From Galdieria partita (Eukaryota; Rhodophyta; Bangiophyceae; Galdieriales; Galdieriaceae), in contig BQMJ01000045.1 of NCBI GenBank assembly GCA_025991245.1, positions 62,001 through 126,000 of the forward strand: 64,000 nt of DNA. The letters are read 5' to 3'. A program made the position numbers and the translations under genes. Within the stretch, counting starts at the first letter, position 1. Each line of letters starts with the position of its first letter. The notes under the pieces were generated by a model. That model was given only the letters and a program-made list of their open reading frames with translations. It had not been told where the DNA came from and ran no database searches. Positions 9,810 to 21,391 of the stretch are shown here, in pieces.

Positions 9810-12115
9810 TTAGTGACTACCCAAAACACTGGTATCTATTACAAAAGGAGCTTGCTTGCCACTTTCATCTTGAACGGGAATCAGAGAAGTCAAGTCTTGC
9901 ACTGAGGAAATTTGCAGCTTAGAACCTGGCATCATTCATTTAGAAACACATTAACAAGACTCAAAACATGATACCAACCAATGACTTGCTTGGCGATATC
10001 GAGACCCTTCCCTTCTCTATTCCACAACAATGCTCCAACAACTTGGTTCCCTCTTAAATACCACTGGAGATTCATAAGAAGAAGGCTGTTTAGAACGAAA
10101 CAGAAAATGTGCCATTGTTATAGTAACTTACGACCACTCCTTCATTCAAGTTTTGATCTGAAAACTCACCTCGACGGAAACTGTTCTTCAAACTCCACAC
10201 ACCAACAGTTCTCAGCGAAGCATCAATCATTCCAGTTGCTTCAAAACTAATATTTAAACCGACCAGATCGCACCAGAACATGGACTCCCAGTCGTAGGTT
10301 GCATGTCCTCCTGACATGTTCTCACCTGCTATTCTTCCAGTAACCACTGCATGATCCCAGTGCTCGACACGTCGTCTACCAAGCGCACGATCCCAAAAGC
10401 TTGCAACATCTCCAGCAGCATAAATATTACCTTCAACTTGCATAGCAGCATTTACACGAATTCCTCCAGCAACAGGATCCGTTTCTAGCCCAGCTTCTTC
10501 TGCCAACTCCTGGCGTGGTGTTATACCCACTGCTATGACAACTTGATCTGTCATGTGTTGATCATCATTCCATCCAATAAGTTGCAACTGAATACGAGAG
10601 TGGTCGACTGTATCCTAAGAAGCTTTCAAATTGGCTAGTAGTATTACAAAACAGATCCTTTACATACAATACTTTGGGTAGGAATCATATCAAAGACTGA
10701 AACTCCAGGCCGAACATCGATATTGTGCTGTTGCATCTGCTTAGTGATATAATCACTTAGATATCGTGGTAGAAACTTTCCCAAGACACCTGCTTCTGGA
10801 CATAGTAAGGTAATTTGCTTATTTCTTTGATTCTCCTGATTCAACCTGTTTTGTAAAGAACATGCAAGTTCCGAACCCAAAAAACCCCCACCTAGAATAG
10901 TAATATTACGATATTTTGGGTTTCTTTCAATACAAGATTCAAGTCAGCTATCCAAAAAAACAAATTCTCAACTTACATGAATGAATTGTACAAATGTTCA
11001 AAGTCAGAGATTCTCCGAAAAGTGATGATACTGTCACGAATAGAAGGATCAATGGAAGAAGTATTTACCAGTTCAGATGCACTAGATGCGTCATTACCTC
11101 ATTTATGCTACTGAACATTAAAGTGACTTACTTCGGCTTTCCTCCTGTCGCTAACAACAACTTGTTATAGAATATTTCCAATCCGTTTGATAGTTGAATC
11201 TTGTTCTCTTTCGGATACAGTTGAGTTACCGAAACATTTGTCATGATGGACGCTCTATAAGATTCTGGCAGGTTAGGAAGATGATACTTGTATCTTTTCC
11301 ATTTCAGAGTATTGTCATTTCTATAGCAAAACCACTTACTCTAGCTCTGCTCTTGTAGTGGACGATAGTTTGGAAGCCTAATCATTATCACTTATTGTGG
11401 CAAAAAGCTATCCCACTGCTTACTGATATTGAAGGAACCGACCACATTTCCTTGGAGAGTGGCGTTCGATTGTAAGGAGCATAAGCTTCCTCTGTTACTA
11501 CCAGAACCTAAACAGTTACTCATGGGTTTGTTCCAACTAAATAGCTTGCTCTTGAGAAAGTACATACTTGCGCCGATGGATTTTTCTCGTAAATAGCCTC
11601 CAAAGCACTCCAAGCTGCAGTTCCTCCGCCCACGATTACCATAGGTACACAAAGTGGATCGGAAGCATTGGACAACTCTTTGAAAAATGTCGATGCTGGA
11701 ATACCTTGTTGTTCATCATCACTCGACAAGTGTTCCTCTACAGCTGTTTCTAAAGTATCAGACTTTGGAAGTCCTGTCTCAATAATGATTCAACTTGTCT
11801 ATCACAAAAACAATTAGGTTGTACCTTGTTTTCGATAATATTTTTGGATGATCTGCCTAGCCTTTTGTTTATATAACGCTTCTAACGACAAGGACTCTTT
11901 GGCTTTGGACAGCACTGTCGCAGCACGTTGCTTCAAAGCGTTTGTGTCCTATCGCAACGAAGAAACTGGCTTCTATTTTAAGGTTGTCACTAAACTATAT
12001 AACACACCTGTAGTTCTTCTGCCCTCACTTGATGATAGTGAACCCAAGTCGTTGAGGTTCCTAATATGGTTGCAAGAGTACACCGACTCAAAACTCTCGT
12101 CCAACCGATAGTCAT
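9810..12115 (-). CDS. AIFM1: Apoptosis-inducing factor (AIFM1-type) flavoprotein
   Basis: 588 aa from eleven exons: 12008..12115, 11825..11948, 11568..11773, 11424..11507, 11340..11377, 11132..11293, 10977..11081, 10668..10923, 10132..10614, 9979..10063 and 9810..9925 (introns 46-68 nt). After an N-terminal targeting-like stretch and a charged helical region comes the FAD site (MVIVGGGTAAWSALEAI). Then follow the substrate-side motif NRTPLSKEMW, LLLATGGKP, the NADH site (ITILGGGFLGSELACSL) and the AIF-specific C-terminal block (GRRRVEHWDHAVVTGR, GENMSGG, SMFWCDL). In animals and fungi AIF lies in the mitochondrial intermembrane space and supports complex I biogenesis and import with MIA40; a MIA40 gene lies at 46.6-47.1 kb. 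The first two exons rest on splice logic only. Confidence 0.9.
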
Positions 12116-12251
12116 TCCACTCTACAATTCTTTGGATTGGTTGAAAGATGATGCCATCAAAACAATGCAATGGAGTCAATAGCTTTATCAAAAATATTCA
12201 TCAAAATTGCTATCCTATTCGAGCTTCATCAAGCTCTCTTCTCCACCAATG

Positions 12252-13829
12252 CTAGAAAAGACTTGCTACGTGGTCAACTTCATGAACTGCTTTCAACAGA
12301 CCTTGAGTTGCTTCCGCATCCCATGAACTTACGAGTACTTCAGTTAGCTCTTTGTCATCGAAACAACTCATTACTTACCACTCAACGGGACGCTTTCTTT
12401 TCAAAAATACACGCAATGAAAACCAAGAAGGACGACCAAATGCTTGAATTCGAAGCACATCTGACTCCAAATCCATTATGGGATGTGCTACATGTTGAAA
12501 AAAGTGTCAATCCACTTAACACACATATTCCTTCACATGAAAATACACTTACTTTCCATAAATAATCTGCTATCTTCCATTCCATTGGTGCTTTCGGATT
12601 GCTCAACAACGTAATGGCTACTGGAGAATTCTTCATCACTCAACTCGGAAGAATGATATGTCATATCGGTCAATTTGTGATCCAAAGACATCAAAAGTCG
12701 ACGAAAATGAAAAAATTCTTCTCTATTCATAGTAATAAGATACTCTTTTGAGCCAACCTATGGTTACGGTCATAGAGTTTTATCTCTAGGTTGCAACTGA
12801 AATACTTACAGTCGCACATTGTTCTCCTGTGGAATATGGTTCATAGCCAATCCTCCAGCCTAAACCTTCCTTCACATACACCTTGCTTTCCTCTTTGGAT
12901 GGGGTCAACCAACTTTCCAACTCTGAAAACTATTACTTACGAGGAAAATCAGGAACAGATAAAGTATTCGCCAGATCTATGTCTTCACCATCTCCTTCTT
13001 CATCTTCGAAAGTTGAAGGTTCATCCACTCGTCGTGAACGAGTCTTTTCAACCACGCCACTTCGGCGAGATTGGATATCTTCTATCATCTCAGGAAGAGG
13101 ACTCGCTCCGAGCTCCTTCAAACCAACCTTTCAACGAAAATATCACAACCCATTACTGCAATAAACACCAAGCCGATCACTTACCCATCCTAGGTTTTCC
13201 AACTCCAAGTTTTCTGGAATATCAGGAACATCTATATAGGGATAGTCGCCCAAGTCAATATCATCCGGTGGACATCCTCTTTCAATAGAAGCTAAGATGG
13301 GATCTTTCCTCTTTTCTTCCATAGGCGTGAATATCGCATCAGCCTCCTCAAAAGCTTCCTTTGGATCGACTCCCTTCAAGTTTCGTCAACTATCGTTGTG
13401 CAAAAACAAACAAGCACTTGCCTTTTTTCGTAACGCGTCTTCTACTTGCGTCTTCAAAACGTTGAATTCTTGGGCTAGTTGTTCCAAGTTTCTGTCGGCT
13501 TCTTCTTCTCGTTGGGTTCGTTCATATGTATACTTCCATAGAGATTCTCGTATAGGCTCACTACCTAAATAAGCTTCTGTATGAATAGGATAATCAATAG
13601 GTCTGTACAGCTTTTTCGAATTTTTCGTATCCAGATTGGAAGTTACGCTTGGTGGATCGCTCGTGGTTGGCGTGTCACTAGAGGCACAACAGTGGGCGAC
13701 CAAGGATCTGCTCCTAACAGGACAAATAAATGTTGCTGTTGTTGACTGCAAGTACACTTCACGTCTGTTGAACGTTTGGCGGTTGAAAGTGTTGATAAAA
13801 TGAGAAGAAACAAAACTAGTGTGTCGCAT
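12252..13829 (-). CDS. Plastid-targeted DUF1818-domain protein
   Basis: 418 aa from seven exons: 13422..13829, 13185..13373, 12941..13127, 12810..12892, 12553..12757, 12379..12487 and 12252..12327. ATG 13829 opens a Ser/Thr/Arg-rich transit-peptide-like region. The middle is acidic with a coiled helix (REEEADRNLEQLAQEF) and a motif DPILASIERGCPPDDIDLGD. The last 150 residues match the small cyanobacterial/plastid DUF1818 domain: KEGLGWRIGYEP, then the FFHFRRLL helix, MDLESDVLRIQAFGRP and SWDAEATQGLL. Function is unknown; conservation is limited to the photosynthetic lineage. Intron 13374..13421 uses a GC donor (AAG before GCAAGT), because no GT site restores the frame. The DUF1818 assignment is from memory of the family and needs a profile search. 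Confidence 0.75.
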
Positions 13830-14137
13830 CGTTGTTGATAAATTGTTCCAAAACACAGGAACGAGAATGCCGCTAGTCCAATCAGCAACGATTATTTACT
13901 TGTAAAAAAAGGATCAACACGACGTTAATCATTAGCCGTCCATGAATCGAGAGCAGCATAATATCAAATAACATTATATATAAGCAACAGTTTAAGTGAT
14001 ATTGATAACGACAGTAACAAAAATGCAAGGATTTCCACCAAACGTATCGTCTCCATAGGCAATAACAGTCAATGAAGAGCAATGTAAGCGTTCTTCATTC
14101 TGCACGAAAGCATATAGTCACTTCATCTTCGCTGTTT
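13830..14137. other. Intergenic
   Basis: 308 bp between TAPT1 (3' end) and the DUF1818 gene (5' end), both minus strand. Nothing coding seen. Confidence 0.4.
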
Positions 14138-16556
14138 CTAATGAATCGTTCCTTTTCCTTGAATAAACTCGTAACGGCGGACGTGCTGCAGCGTTTCAGC
14201 GATATTATAATTCTTGTTTGTAAAGTCCCCTGCCGCGTCCTGTATATTATTCTTCAAAGTTTCCACTGCAAAACTTGTCAAACATATATCAATAAGCAAC
14301 TATTACTCGTTGTTCAAACACAATATGACAAAGCCTTGGTTTAACTCACTTTCCATATCAACATTAAGAGTAAAACACAAATACGTCCAATCCATGATAA
14401 CGTCATAAATGTTTTCCACGTCATACGTATCGTCAAACATCCAAGCGGAAGACTCACAAAGCCAATCTGTCAAAGATGAGAGAAAAATACCAAAAATGAT
14501 GTAATCCATTCAATTCACCTTTTTCGACAAACAAGCAACACCCAATGCCTTTTTAGTCTTTTCCAATTTAGACTAGGCAATAAAATTAAACACAGTCATA
14601 CAAAAACTTGAGCAACATACTTGTACGATTTCCATACATATTGCCAAGGAAAACTGTTGATATATTTTGTAGGATATCCCATTAAACTTGGTCACAAATG
14701 CATGTTTAATCCAGTCAATCAAAGTTTCTGCAAACCACATTACTAGCCTAAAATAAGAATAAGTATAATAACAAAACACCAAAAACAAAAACCAACCATA
14801 TGAACAACATGATAATCTTTCCTTGACTCTGAAAACATGTCATAGAGAGAAATACACAAAGTTGAAACCTTTCAACTGAATCTGCGCATGATATCTGAAA
14901 TAAGTTTTCTATTCGTATTGCTTTGAATACCTAACTTCGAATTGAGCGTCTGATAGGAAGCTATCATGATGCAAACATACGGAACCCTTTACTTCTACAA
15001 ATTGATTGGATACTAACAGAGTTAAAAGGGCATTGTTGTGACTGTTAATTGCAACATTGAGAGTTACCACCTTACATGCCAACTTTGATTCTTCCTCTTC
15101 TTCGATGCGATTGTACTTACCCAATACATCAGCATAATGCTATGGAGACCAACATATAGAAAAGAAAGAATAGAATCACATATAACATGTAAAAGAGAAG
15201 ATAAACGTTGCCGGTTGGCACTATGAAGTGATAAGTGTTTAACGAACATCAGCAAAGAAGATTGTCCATACTTATCCGTATGCTGCAATTGACACAACTC
15301 ATTCACTGAGCACGCCAAGCTATCAAATATATCTTGTCCAAAACTACAAAGAAGCCTAGAACAAATTAGAAGTTTACAAAATGTCAACGCCACAGTGCTA
15401 CATACTTGTCGAAAATTTCCATAACATTGAATAATACATATAATTTGATAGCTGTCTGACCCCGAATGTTGTGATAAGCTCTTTGCAATATTGACTACAT
15501 GAAAGAAAATACAAAAACGAACTTACCTCGATACATCCACAATATAGAATAGAAGGCTTGAAACAAATACCATTATACCCAGATGTATAAGAGTTAACAA
15601 TTCGTGAGCCGATAACGTACTTTTGCTCTTCAACTTGTGATGACAGATACTTTGAGAAAGTGCAAGTAAGAAACGAAATAGAGCAACCAAACCACGTATT
15701 GGTAGAAACGTAAACAAGAACAAGAAAGTGTCAGCACAGACAGAAGCACCTAACAATAGCAGAGCCTCAAGGTGCCAAGGTATCTAACAAACATAAGACT
15801 ACAAGCATTGCAAATAATAAAAATTTCAGAAACCTGTAAGAAGTTATATACTGACTTCCTCTTGGAAGCAAGATATGTAGGTGATTCAAATTCAACCGAC
15901 TGTTGCTCCTCTTCTGAAGAAAGAAAAGTCTGCTCTTCGAAGAAACGGAAGAACCCCCACCTTTTAGCTAGAATGCGGTGTCAGCCAGGAAAACGAGACA
16001 ACACGCACAACTTACACTCAATTGTACTAGCTTGTTTGATCACATTTACACTTGAAGCACTTGAATTGTCTTTGCTGTAGCGTCCAGTTTCCACGAAATT
16101 ATTTGAAAAACTTCCAGCTGCCAAATGACTATGTTTCAGTGATGAACAATCCGAGACACTTTTGCATCTTCTACGAAAGGTTTTCTCCTCGCGGTTTTCG
16201 TCAAAATCTCTTAAATTCTTTCCTCCTACCATATTCTTGTTTCCGCTTTCACTCGACATATTTTCTCCACTGTTGAAGCTTCGACCAGGAGTTGTTTGGC
16301 TATTCAAGTTCTCCTTTGTATCATTTCCATGGGCTGAAACACAGGAAGTATTCTTTGAGTGGTAGCCAAGAGCTTCACTTGAGAAATTGTCGCTTTCACC
16401 TGAAGACTCTTTTTCAATAGGTTATATGCTCCTCAGCTACTCATAGCGGTTACCTTTCAAAGTAGACAAACTTGTCAAAGAAGATAATTCGGAACTCGAT
16501 TTCAAAGGTTTGGTACTTGTACAGAAGACCTTCTTCTTGTTTTTCTTTCTAGTCAT
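14138..16556 (-). CDS. TAPT1: TAPT1-family ER membrane protein
   Basis: 626 aa from twelve exons: 16454..16556, 16016..16408, 15834..15967, 15527..15783, 15406..15480, 15121..15355, 14981..15070, 14797..14930, 14621..14747, 14519..14572, 14350..14466 and 14138..14299 (introns 45-52 nt). The first 165 residues are hydrophilic and Ser/Lys-rich. The conserved body follows: RKSVYNFLQIPWHLEALLL, FTFLPIRGLVALFRF, HNIRGQTAIKLYVLFNVMEI, VVTLNVAINSHNNALLTLL, SNQFVEVKGSVFK, LIDWIKHAFVTKFN and IGFVSLPLGC. This is diagnostic for the TAPT1/POD1/Emp65 family of multi-pass ER proteins, tied in other eukaryotes to ER protein quality control and ciliary or polarity phenotypes. The last exon rests on a GTGAGT...AATAG intron; without it the protein would end four codons after that splice point. 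Confidence 0.88.
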
Positions 16557-17410
16557 AGTCCAAGTTAATATTCACTAAGCTTTGTCACTTTCCATGCCAA
16601 AGGAAATCGCGCCATAAAGTAATCATTTTTCTTTGTCATTCTGAACTATTCTCAATTGTTTGGAAGATTTCACAATTCAAATGGATAACAACAACTGTAA
16701 CGAAAAGAGCAGCTAGAATTCGCCAAATGAATGAACATACCTATTCAAAGAATAGTGAGTATAGGGAGGATTTTGAAAATTATATCTCAAACCTTTTAGG
16801 GACCTTTGTTCGATTCCGTTCTCTTTATTGCTTATTCAAGTATTTCAAGACGCAACGTCAACATTGAACCAAAACATTTTTACCGAGGAAACCTGTGAGT
16901 TTCTCAATCTGAAGAAGGGAAAAGGGCTTTCGATAGGTTCAACTTTAGTTGTCCCAGACAGTTTCGATCCTGTTTTTACTTGTGGAGTCTGTACGTTGAC
17001 AATAGGTTATTACTACAAGCTGACGTATTAAGGAAGGTTTGGCCTGGCAAAGACAATTTTGAAAGCCAACAAGTTTAGTTCACTCCGTAGCTTCAAGTAA
17101 CAGTTACAGTTTTCGTGGTACGAAGGAACCTTTCCCAGAGACAAGATTGGCAATGCCGTAGAATGATCACTAGAACATAACAAATAAGTACTCAATAACT
17201 GGTATTTAAAAGACTTTATTTTTCAGTATGATGCAGTCTATACAACATTCTTTTTTCAACTTGTTTCCAAGAAAAACACAGCAGAGATACGACATTACTT
17301 GTTGTTGACAAAGTTTTGTGACACTTTCAAGTTGTGAAACTTGACTGAATGATCTTCGGACAAATCGAAGTTTCTAAAAGATTCTTTTGAACATTGTAAA
17401 CCACTCCATC
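16557..17410. other. Intergenic with divergent promoters of TAPT1 and APX
   Basis: 854 bp separating the divergent TAPT1 and ascorbate peroxidase genes. It contains the weak small frames described at 16727..17031; otherwise nothing recognisable. Confidence 0.4.
16727..17031 (+). other. Possible small unassigned gene (weak)
   Basis: ATG 16727 opens an uninterrupted 47-codon frame (MNEHTYSKNSEYREDF..., ending KYFKTQRQH at 16870). An overlapping frame in another phase continues to 17031 with plausible amino-acid content (EETCEFLNLKKGKGL) but no ATG of its own. Two halves of a small spliced gene would look like this, yet none of the GT/AG pairs I tried joined them in frame. No family resemblance. 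It could equally be 5' flanking sequence of the APX gene. Confidence 0.2.
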
Positions 17411-18453
17411 ATGGCAATTACGATTCAAATGAATTTTCGATTCTTGTCCAAAGTCACTTTGCCATTTGGTAAAGCGTGCGAAACTTTCCGTCAAAGGTTT
17501 GTGTTTTCTTCACTAAATAGAGGAGTGTTCGAACTGTACAACTTAAAATCAAACTTTGCAACTATGGTCGTGAATACAAAGGAACTAGAAACTCAGGTTA
17601 GAGAAAGACTGGTACAACTTTACAAACAGACCCCCTGTATGCCTATTATGGTAAGAATTGCTTGGCACGACGCCGGAACATATGATGTGAATACCAACAC
17701 TGGTGGAGTCAACGGCTCTGTTCGTTTTGATGTCGAACAAAAGCACAAAGCGAACGCTGGCCTCAAAGTCGCCTTGGATTTACTAGCTCCTATAAAGAAA
17801 GTTTGTATAAAACTCATTGTCTACTGCATACAACCAGCTCAATTGTGATAGGATTTCGCCGATATCAGTTATGCTGATCTGTTCCAACTAGCTAGTGTTG
17901 TGGCCATTGAGTATGCAGGAGGTCCCAAAATTCCCTTCCGAATGGGTAGAAAGGATGCCGAGGGTCCAGAAAAGTGTCCTGAGGAAGGAAGACTTCCAGA
18001 CGCTGAACATAAGTTACCTCAGCTTAGAAAGATATTCTATCGTATGGGACTGAACGATAAGGAATTGACTGTCCTAAGTGGAGGACATACTCTCGGTCGA
18101 GCTCACAAGGTTTGTGAAACAACTCTGTTTTCCAAATGCCAACATTGTTGTAGGACCGTTCTGGTTTCGAGGGTCCTTGGACCAAAAATCCTCTAGCGTT
18201 CGATAACTCTTATTTCGTGGAAATTTTGAAAGAGGTTTGTCACATCCCATTGTCTCTTTTGTGGAAACTGAATGTTTGTTGGTAGAAACCTGATCCCGAG
18301 TTGTTGAGGCTTGCTTCTGACTTGGCGTTGTTGGAGGATCCTAACACTAGAAAGCTAGTAGAAGAATATGCTGCCAACAAAGACTTGTTCTTTGAGGATT
18401 ATGCGCAGGCACACAAGAAACTTAGTGAATTAGGAGCAGTGTGGGTCCATTAA
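17411..18453 (+). CDS. APX: Ascorbate peroxidase (class I haem peroxidase)
   Basis: 298 aa from exons 17411..17800, 17852..18109, 18154..18234 and 18286..18453 (introns 44-51 nt, three with GTTTGT donors). Distal-pocket Arg82, Trp85 and His86 lie in [12 protein letters not shown]; the proximal His209 is in [11 protein letters not shown] and the proximal Trp225 in FEGPWTKNP. The enzyme reduces H2O2 with ascorbate. About 50 residues precede the peroxidase core and are basic and Ser/Phe-rich, resembling an organellar presequence. Met52, at the end of that leader, could serve as a second start giving a cytosolic form of normal APX length. The next gene downstream, an aldehyde dehydrogenase, lies only 157 bp away on the same strand. 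Family call is firm; localisation is inference. Confidence 0.93.
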
Positions 18454-18610
18454 GAGTTGTTTGTTTTGGTTGTTCAAATAAAAAGTCTTTTCAGTTGAAG
18501 CAATTGCTGCAAAATGGAAAGAGAGAAATGAGGAGACCATTTTCTCGTGGTGGTTCGATTTCTCTTTGAGTGAAGAAAACAATTGTTATTCTGGTTGCTT
18601 GTGAAGAAGA

Positions 18611-20624
18611 ATGTCAAGTTCGAATGGCTATCAAACTGATATACCTTTTATGCAAAACTTTGTCAATGGAAAGTTTGAAACAAGGCAAATGAAATGTTTA
18701 CTTACTGTCTGACTGAATCATAACAATGAAATAGTAAAGGACCTGTCATTGGAGAGGTGACCAATCCAGCAACTGGACAAGTTCTGAAGCAAGTTCCTGG
18801 TTCTCTCAAAGAAGAGGTATATTGATAATTGAATAACAATGTTCGACTTGTTCAGCTCGTATAGGTTGATGCTGCTATTGCAAGTGCTCAGAAAGCTTTT
18901 ATGTCTTGGTCAGCTCTGCCCATTTCTAAACGAGTATCGTACATGTTTCGATTCCGTGAAGTATGAAATATACTGTTTTGGGAGGAAGCCGTTTACAACT
19001 TACTTGTATCCAATTTAGATAATTCATCGAAGACTCGCTGATTTCGTTGCAACAATAAGACTTGAAGGAGGAAAAACAGTAAAGGATGCAGAAGGTGATA
19101 TAATCCGAGGTCTTGAAGTGGCAGAGTATGCTTGTGGCTTTGTAAGTTATGAACTCGTATGATAATATGAAAACTTATCTTTGTTCAGACTGGCAAAGTG
19201 GAGGGTATGTATGAGAAGAATATTGCCACCGATATCGATATGATGCAAGTAAGTTGTATCATCGCAAAGTAAAATTGTAGCGCTTCCTATTCTTTAGGTA
19301 CGAGAGCCATTAGGAGTTTGCGTAGGAATTTGTCCTTTCAAGTGAGTGCATAATTATTTCTTCTTAGGAATCATCGAATGGCAATTTTTAGCTTTCCTGC
19401 AATGATACCTCTTTGGATGATACCGATAGCAATCGTTACTGGAAACACCTTTGTTTTGAAACCGTCCGAACTCGTTCCTGGATCAGCTCATCTATTAGCA
19501 GAAATAAGTTTGGAAGCAGGATTCCCACCAGGAGTTTTTAACATTGTCCAAGTAATACGTGCAGTATTGTCATTTGATCAATTGAACAAATTTGCATTAG
19601 GGTGGAAAGGATACTGTAGAAGCGCTATTGGACAATCCTCATGTTAAGGCTGTGAGTTTTGTGGGAAGCACTCCAATCGGAAGGATTGTATACCAAAAGG
19701 CTAGTATGAAAGGGATTCGTGCACAATGCAATATGGTATGGAAAACAAGGATATTTCAACTCCATCATTAAAGAACTCTGAAAGGGTGCAAAGAATCATG
19801 CAGTGATCATGCCGGACTGTAACAAAGAGTTGACACTAAATGCTCTCACTGCCGCTGCATTTGGAGCCACCGGACAAAGGTGTATGGCCATATCAGTTGC
19901 GGTGTTTGTAAGCACGAAATGGTGCTCTTTATCAACTTGATACTGATTGTAGAGATTAAAGGTTGGTGAAAGTATCCAAATGTTACCTGCGTTAGTACAA
20001 AAGGCTGCCAATGTGAAATTGGGAACCGACGAAAACAGCGATATGGGACCTCTTATCTCATCAAAAGCAAAGGCAAGAGTTGAAACACTAGTGAATTCTG
20101 CAAGGACACAAGGGGCAAAGATAGATTATCAAGGACAGGCTCCTAGTTCTAAGGGTAACTGGGTAGGTCCTGTTGTTATTTCCAATGTTACTCCGGAGAT
20201 GGACGTTTACAAGGAAGGTAAGTATCTGTTTTCTTTAGAATATCTTCTCATTCCTATTCTCAGAGATATTTGGCCCTGTGTTGGTATGCCTCCACGTGCA
20301 ATCACTGGATGACGCAATCAAACTCATCAACTCAAATCGCTTTGGAAATGGAACTGCCATTTTCACTGAATCTGGCGTAGCAGCACGAAAATTTCAAGTA
20401 AGAATATATGACAATAAGAAAGAACGAGAAAGTAATCTAGTTTGAAATAGAGTCAAATTGAAGTAGGGCAAGTTGGTATCAATATACCAATACCTGTGCC
20501 TGCTCCTCCGTTTGGATTCACCGGTTCAAAGGATTCCATGTGGGGTGACCTTCCATTTTATGGTCCCACTGGTTTTGCATTCTTCACAAGACCAAAAACA
20601 ATAGTCAGTCGCTTCGCATGGTGA
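18611..20624 (+). CDS. ALDH6A1: Methylmalonate-semialdehyde dehydrogenase (ALDH6A1 type)
   Basis: 486 aa from twelve exons: 18611..18684, 18735..18816, 18865..18960, 19019..19141, 19189..19248, 19298..19341, 19392..19551, 19601..19735, 19785..19907, 19962..20217, 20264..20397 and 20451..20624. Catalytic Cys291 lies in [12 protein letters not shown], the MMSDH-specific form of the ALDH site. [16 protein letters not shown] and [16 protein letters not shown] are also typical. The enzyme oxidatively decarboxylates methylmalonate and malonate semialdehydes to propionyl- or acetyl-CoA in valine and pyrimidine breakdown, normally in mitochondria. The N-terminus from ATG 18611 is short with no clear presequence. 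The first intron is either GC-AG (18685..18734) or a longer GT-AG starting in GTTTGA at 18674; both keep frame, and the former gives a more normal sequence. Confidence 0.93.
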
Positions 20625-21391
20625 TATAGATATGAGACGACATATATTCAATACAGAAAGAATGTTTACGTCTTAACATTTGTAGGCTTGTCTAATGATT
20701 TTCATGAGGGCTAAAGATTAAATTTGTTATTTTTGTTCATTTTAAGATTTCTTAAAAACTCTCCTGACTGAAATTTCTCAGTACCTAATTAAAATAACAA
20801 GAATACTATAAAAATCAATACTATCACTAGTAGTTCTCTAAGAGAAAAACCAAAGAGACGAGCAGTCTCGTATGGTGACAAAGTACACATAGGTTCGAAA
20901 TTCTATGAGACGATACCCTACCCCATGATTAAATTTCAACTTTACAATGACATTCTGAGGAGGAGTTATAATTCTCTCCCACAAGAGGATTTATTAATTC
21001 ACCGTCTTTGGAAGAAGCCAATGTCCATTTTAGATATTTTAATCTTTTTAATTTTGTGATCAATTTGTTAACGAAATTAAGTATTTGAACTTTTATTCTT
21101 CTTAATTTTTGTTTACTTTGTCTTAGCTGAATACCAATTAAATTTAAAACTTTAACATTACTTTTTCTTTGGATTATTTGCATTAATCATTTGCATGTTT
21201 AAATTGTGAATTCTACTGCATTTTGTGAAATATAATTGCATGTTCCGGATTTGCTACCTCCAATAGTGTGTTGCTTTTAAAACGAAACTGATGCACTGCT
21301 TGTCTGAAGGGTGTTTTAATAAAATTTACAACTTCCAGACAAAAATTTGGATATAGAAAACTATTGTTGATCACAAGAATACTGGAGTTCT
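20625..21391. other. AT-rich intergenic island between convergent genes
   Basis: 767 bp between the stops of ALDH6A1 and VTE2. Base composition drops well below the neighbours, especially around 20690-21210. A minus-strand frame at 20929..21183 would encode 84 aa, very Lys/Ile/Asn-rich (KLITKLKRLKYLKW), more like organellar than nuclear protein. A perfect hairpin GAGAC-GAGCA-GTCTC lies near 20860. No gene is called. Confidence 0.4.

Noticed and set aside
11848-12111. 87-codon plus-strand frame
   Set aside because: Antisense to the first two exons of AIF; no family resemblance of its own.
12170-12565. 131-codon plus-strand frame starting with ATG
   Set aside because: Lies across exons and introns of the DUF1818 gene on the other strand, which is better supported by splice signals and family similarity.
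12791-13288. 165-codon plus-strand frame
   Set aside because: Antisense to exons 2-4 of the DUF1818 gene. Composition (Ser/Pro/His-rich) follows from the acidic protein on the other strand.
20850-20930. Group II intron-like string (GAGC...GGTTCG, then CCCTACCCC)
   Set aside because: Resemblance is short and the pairing expected for a group II domain is not convincing; mentioned only as part of the AT-rich island.
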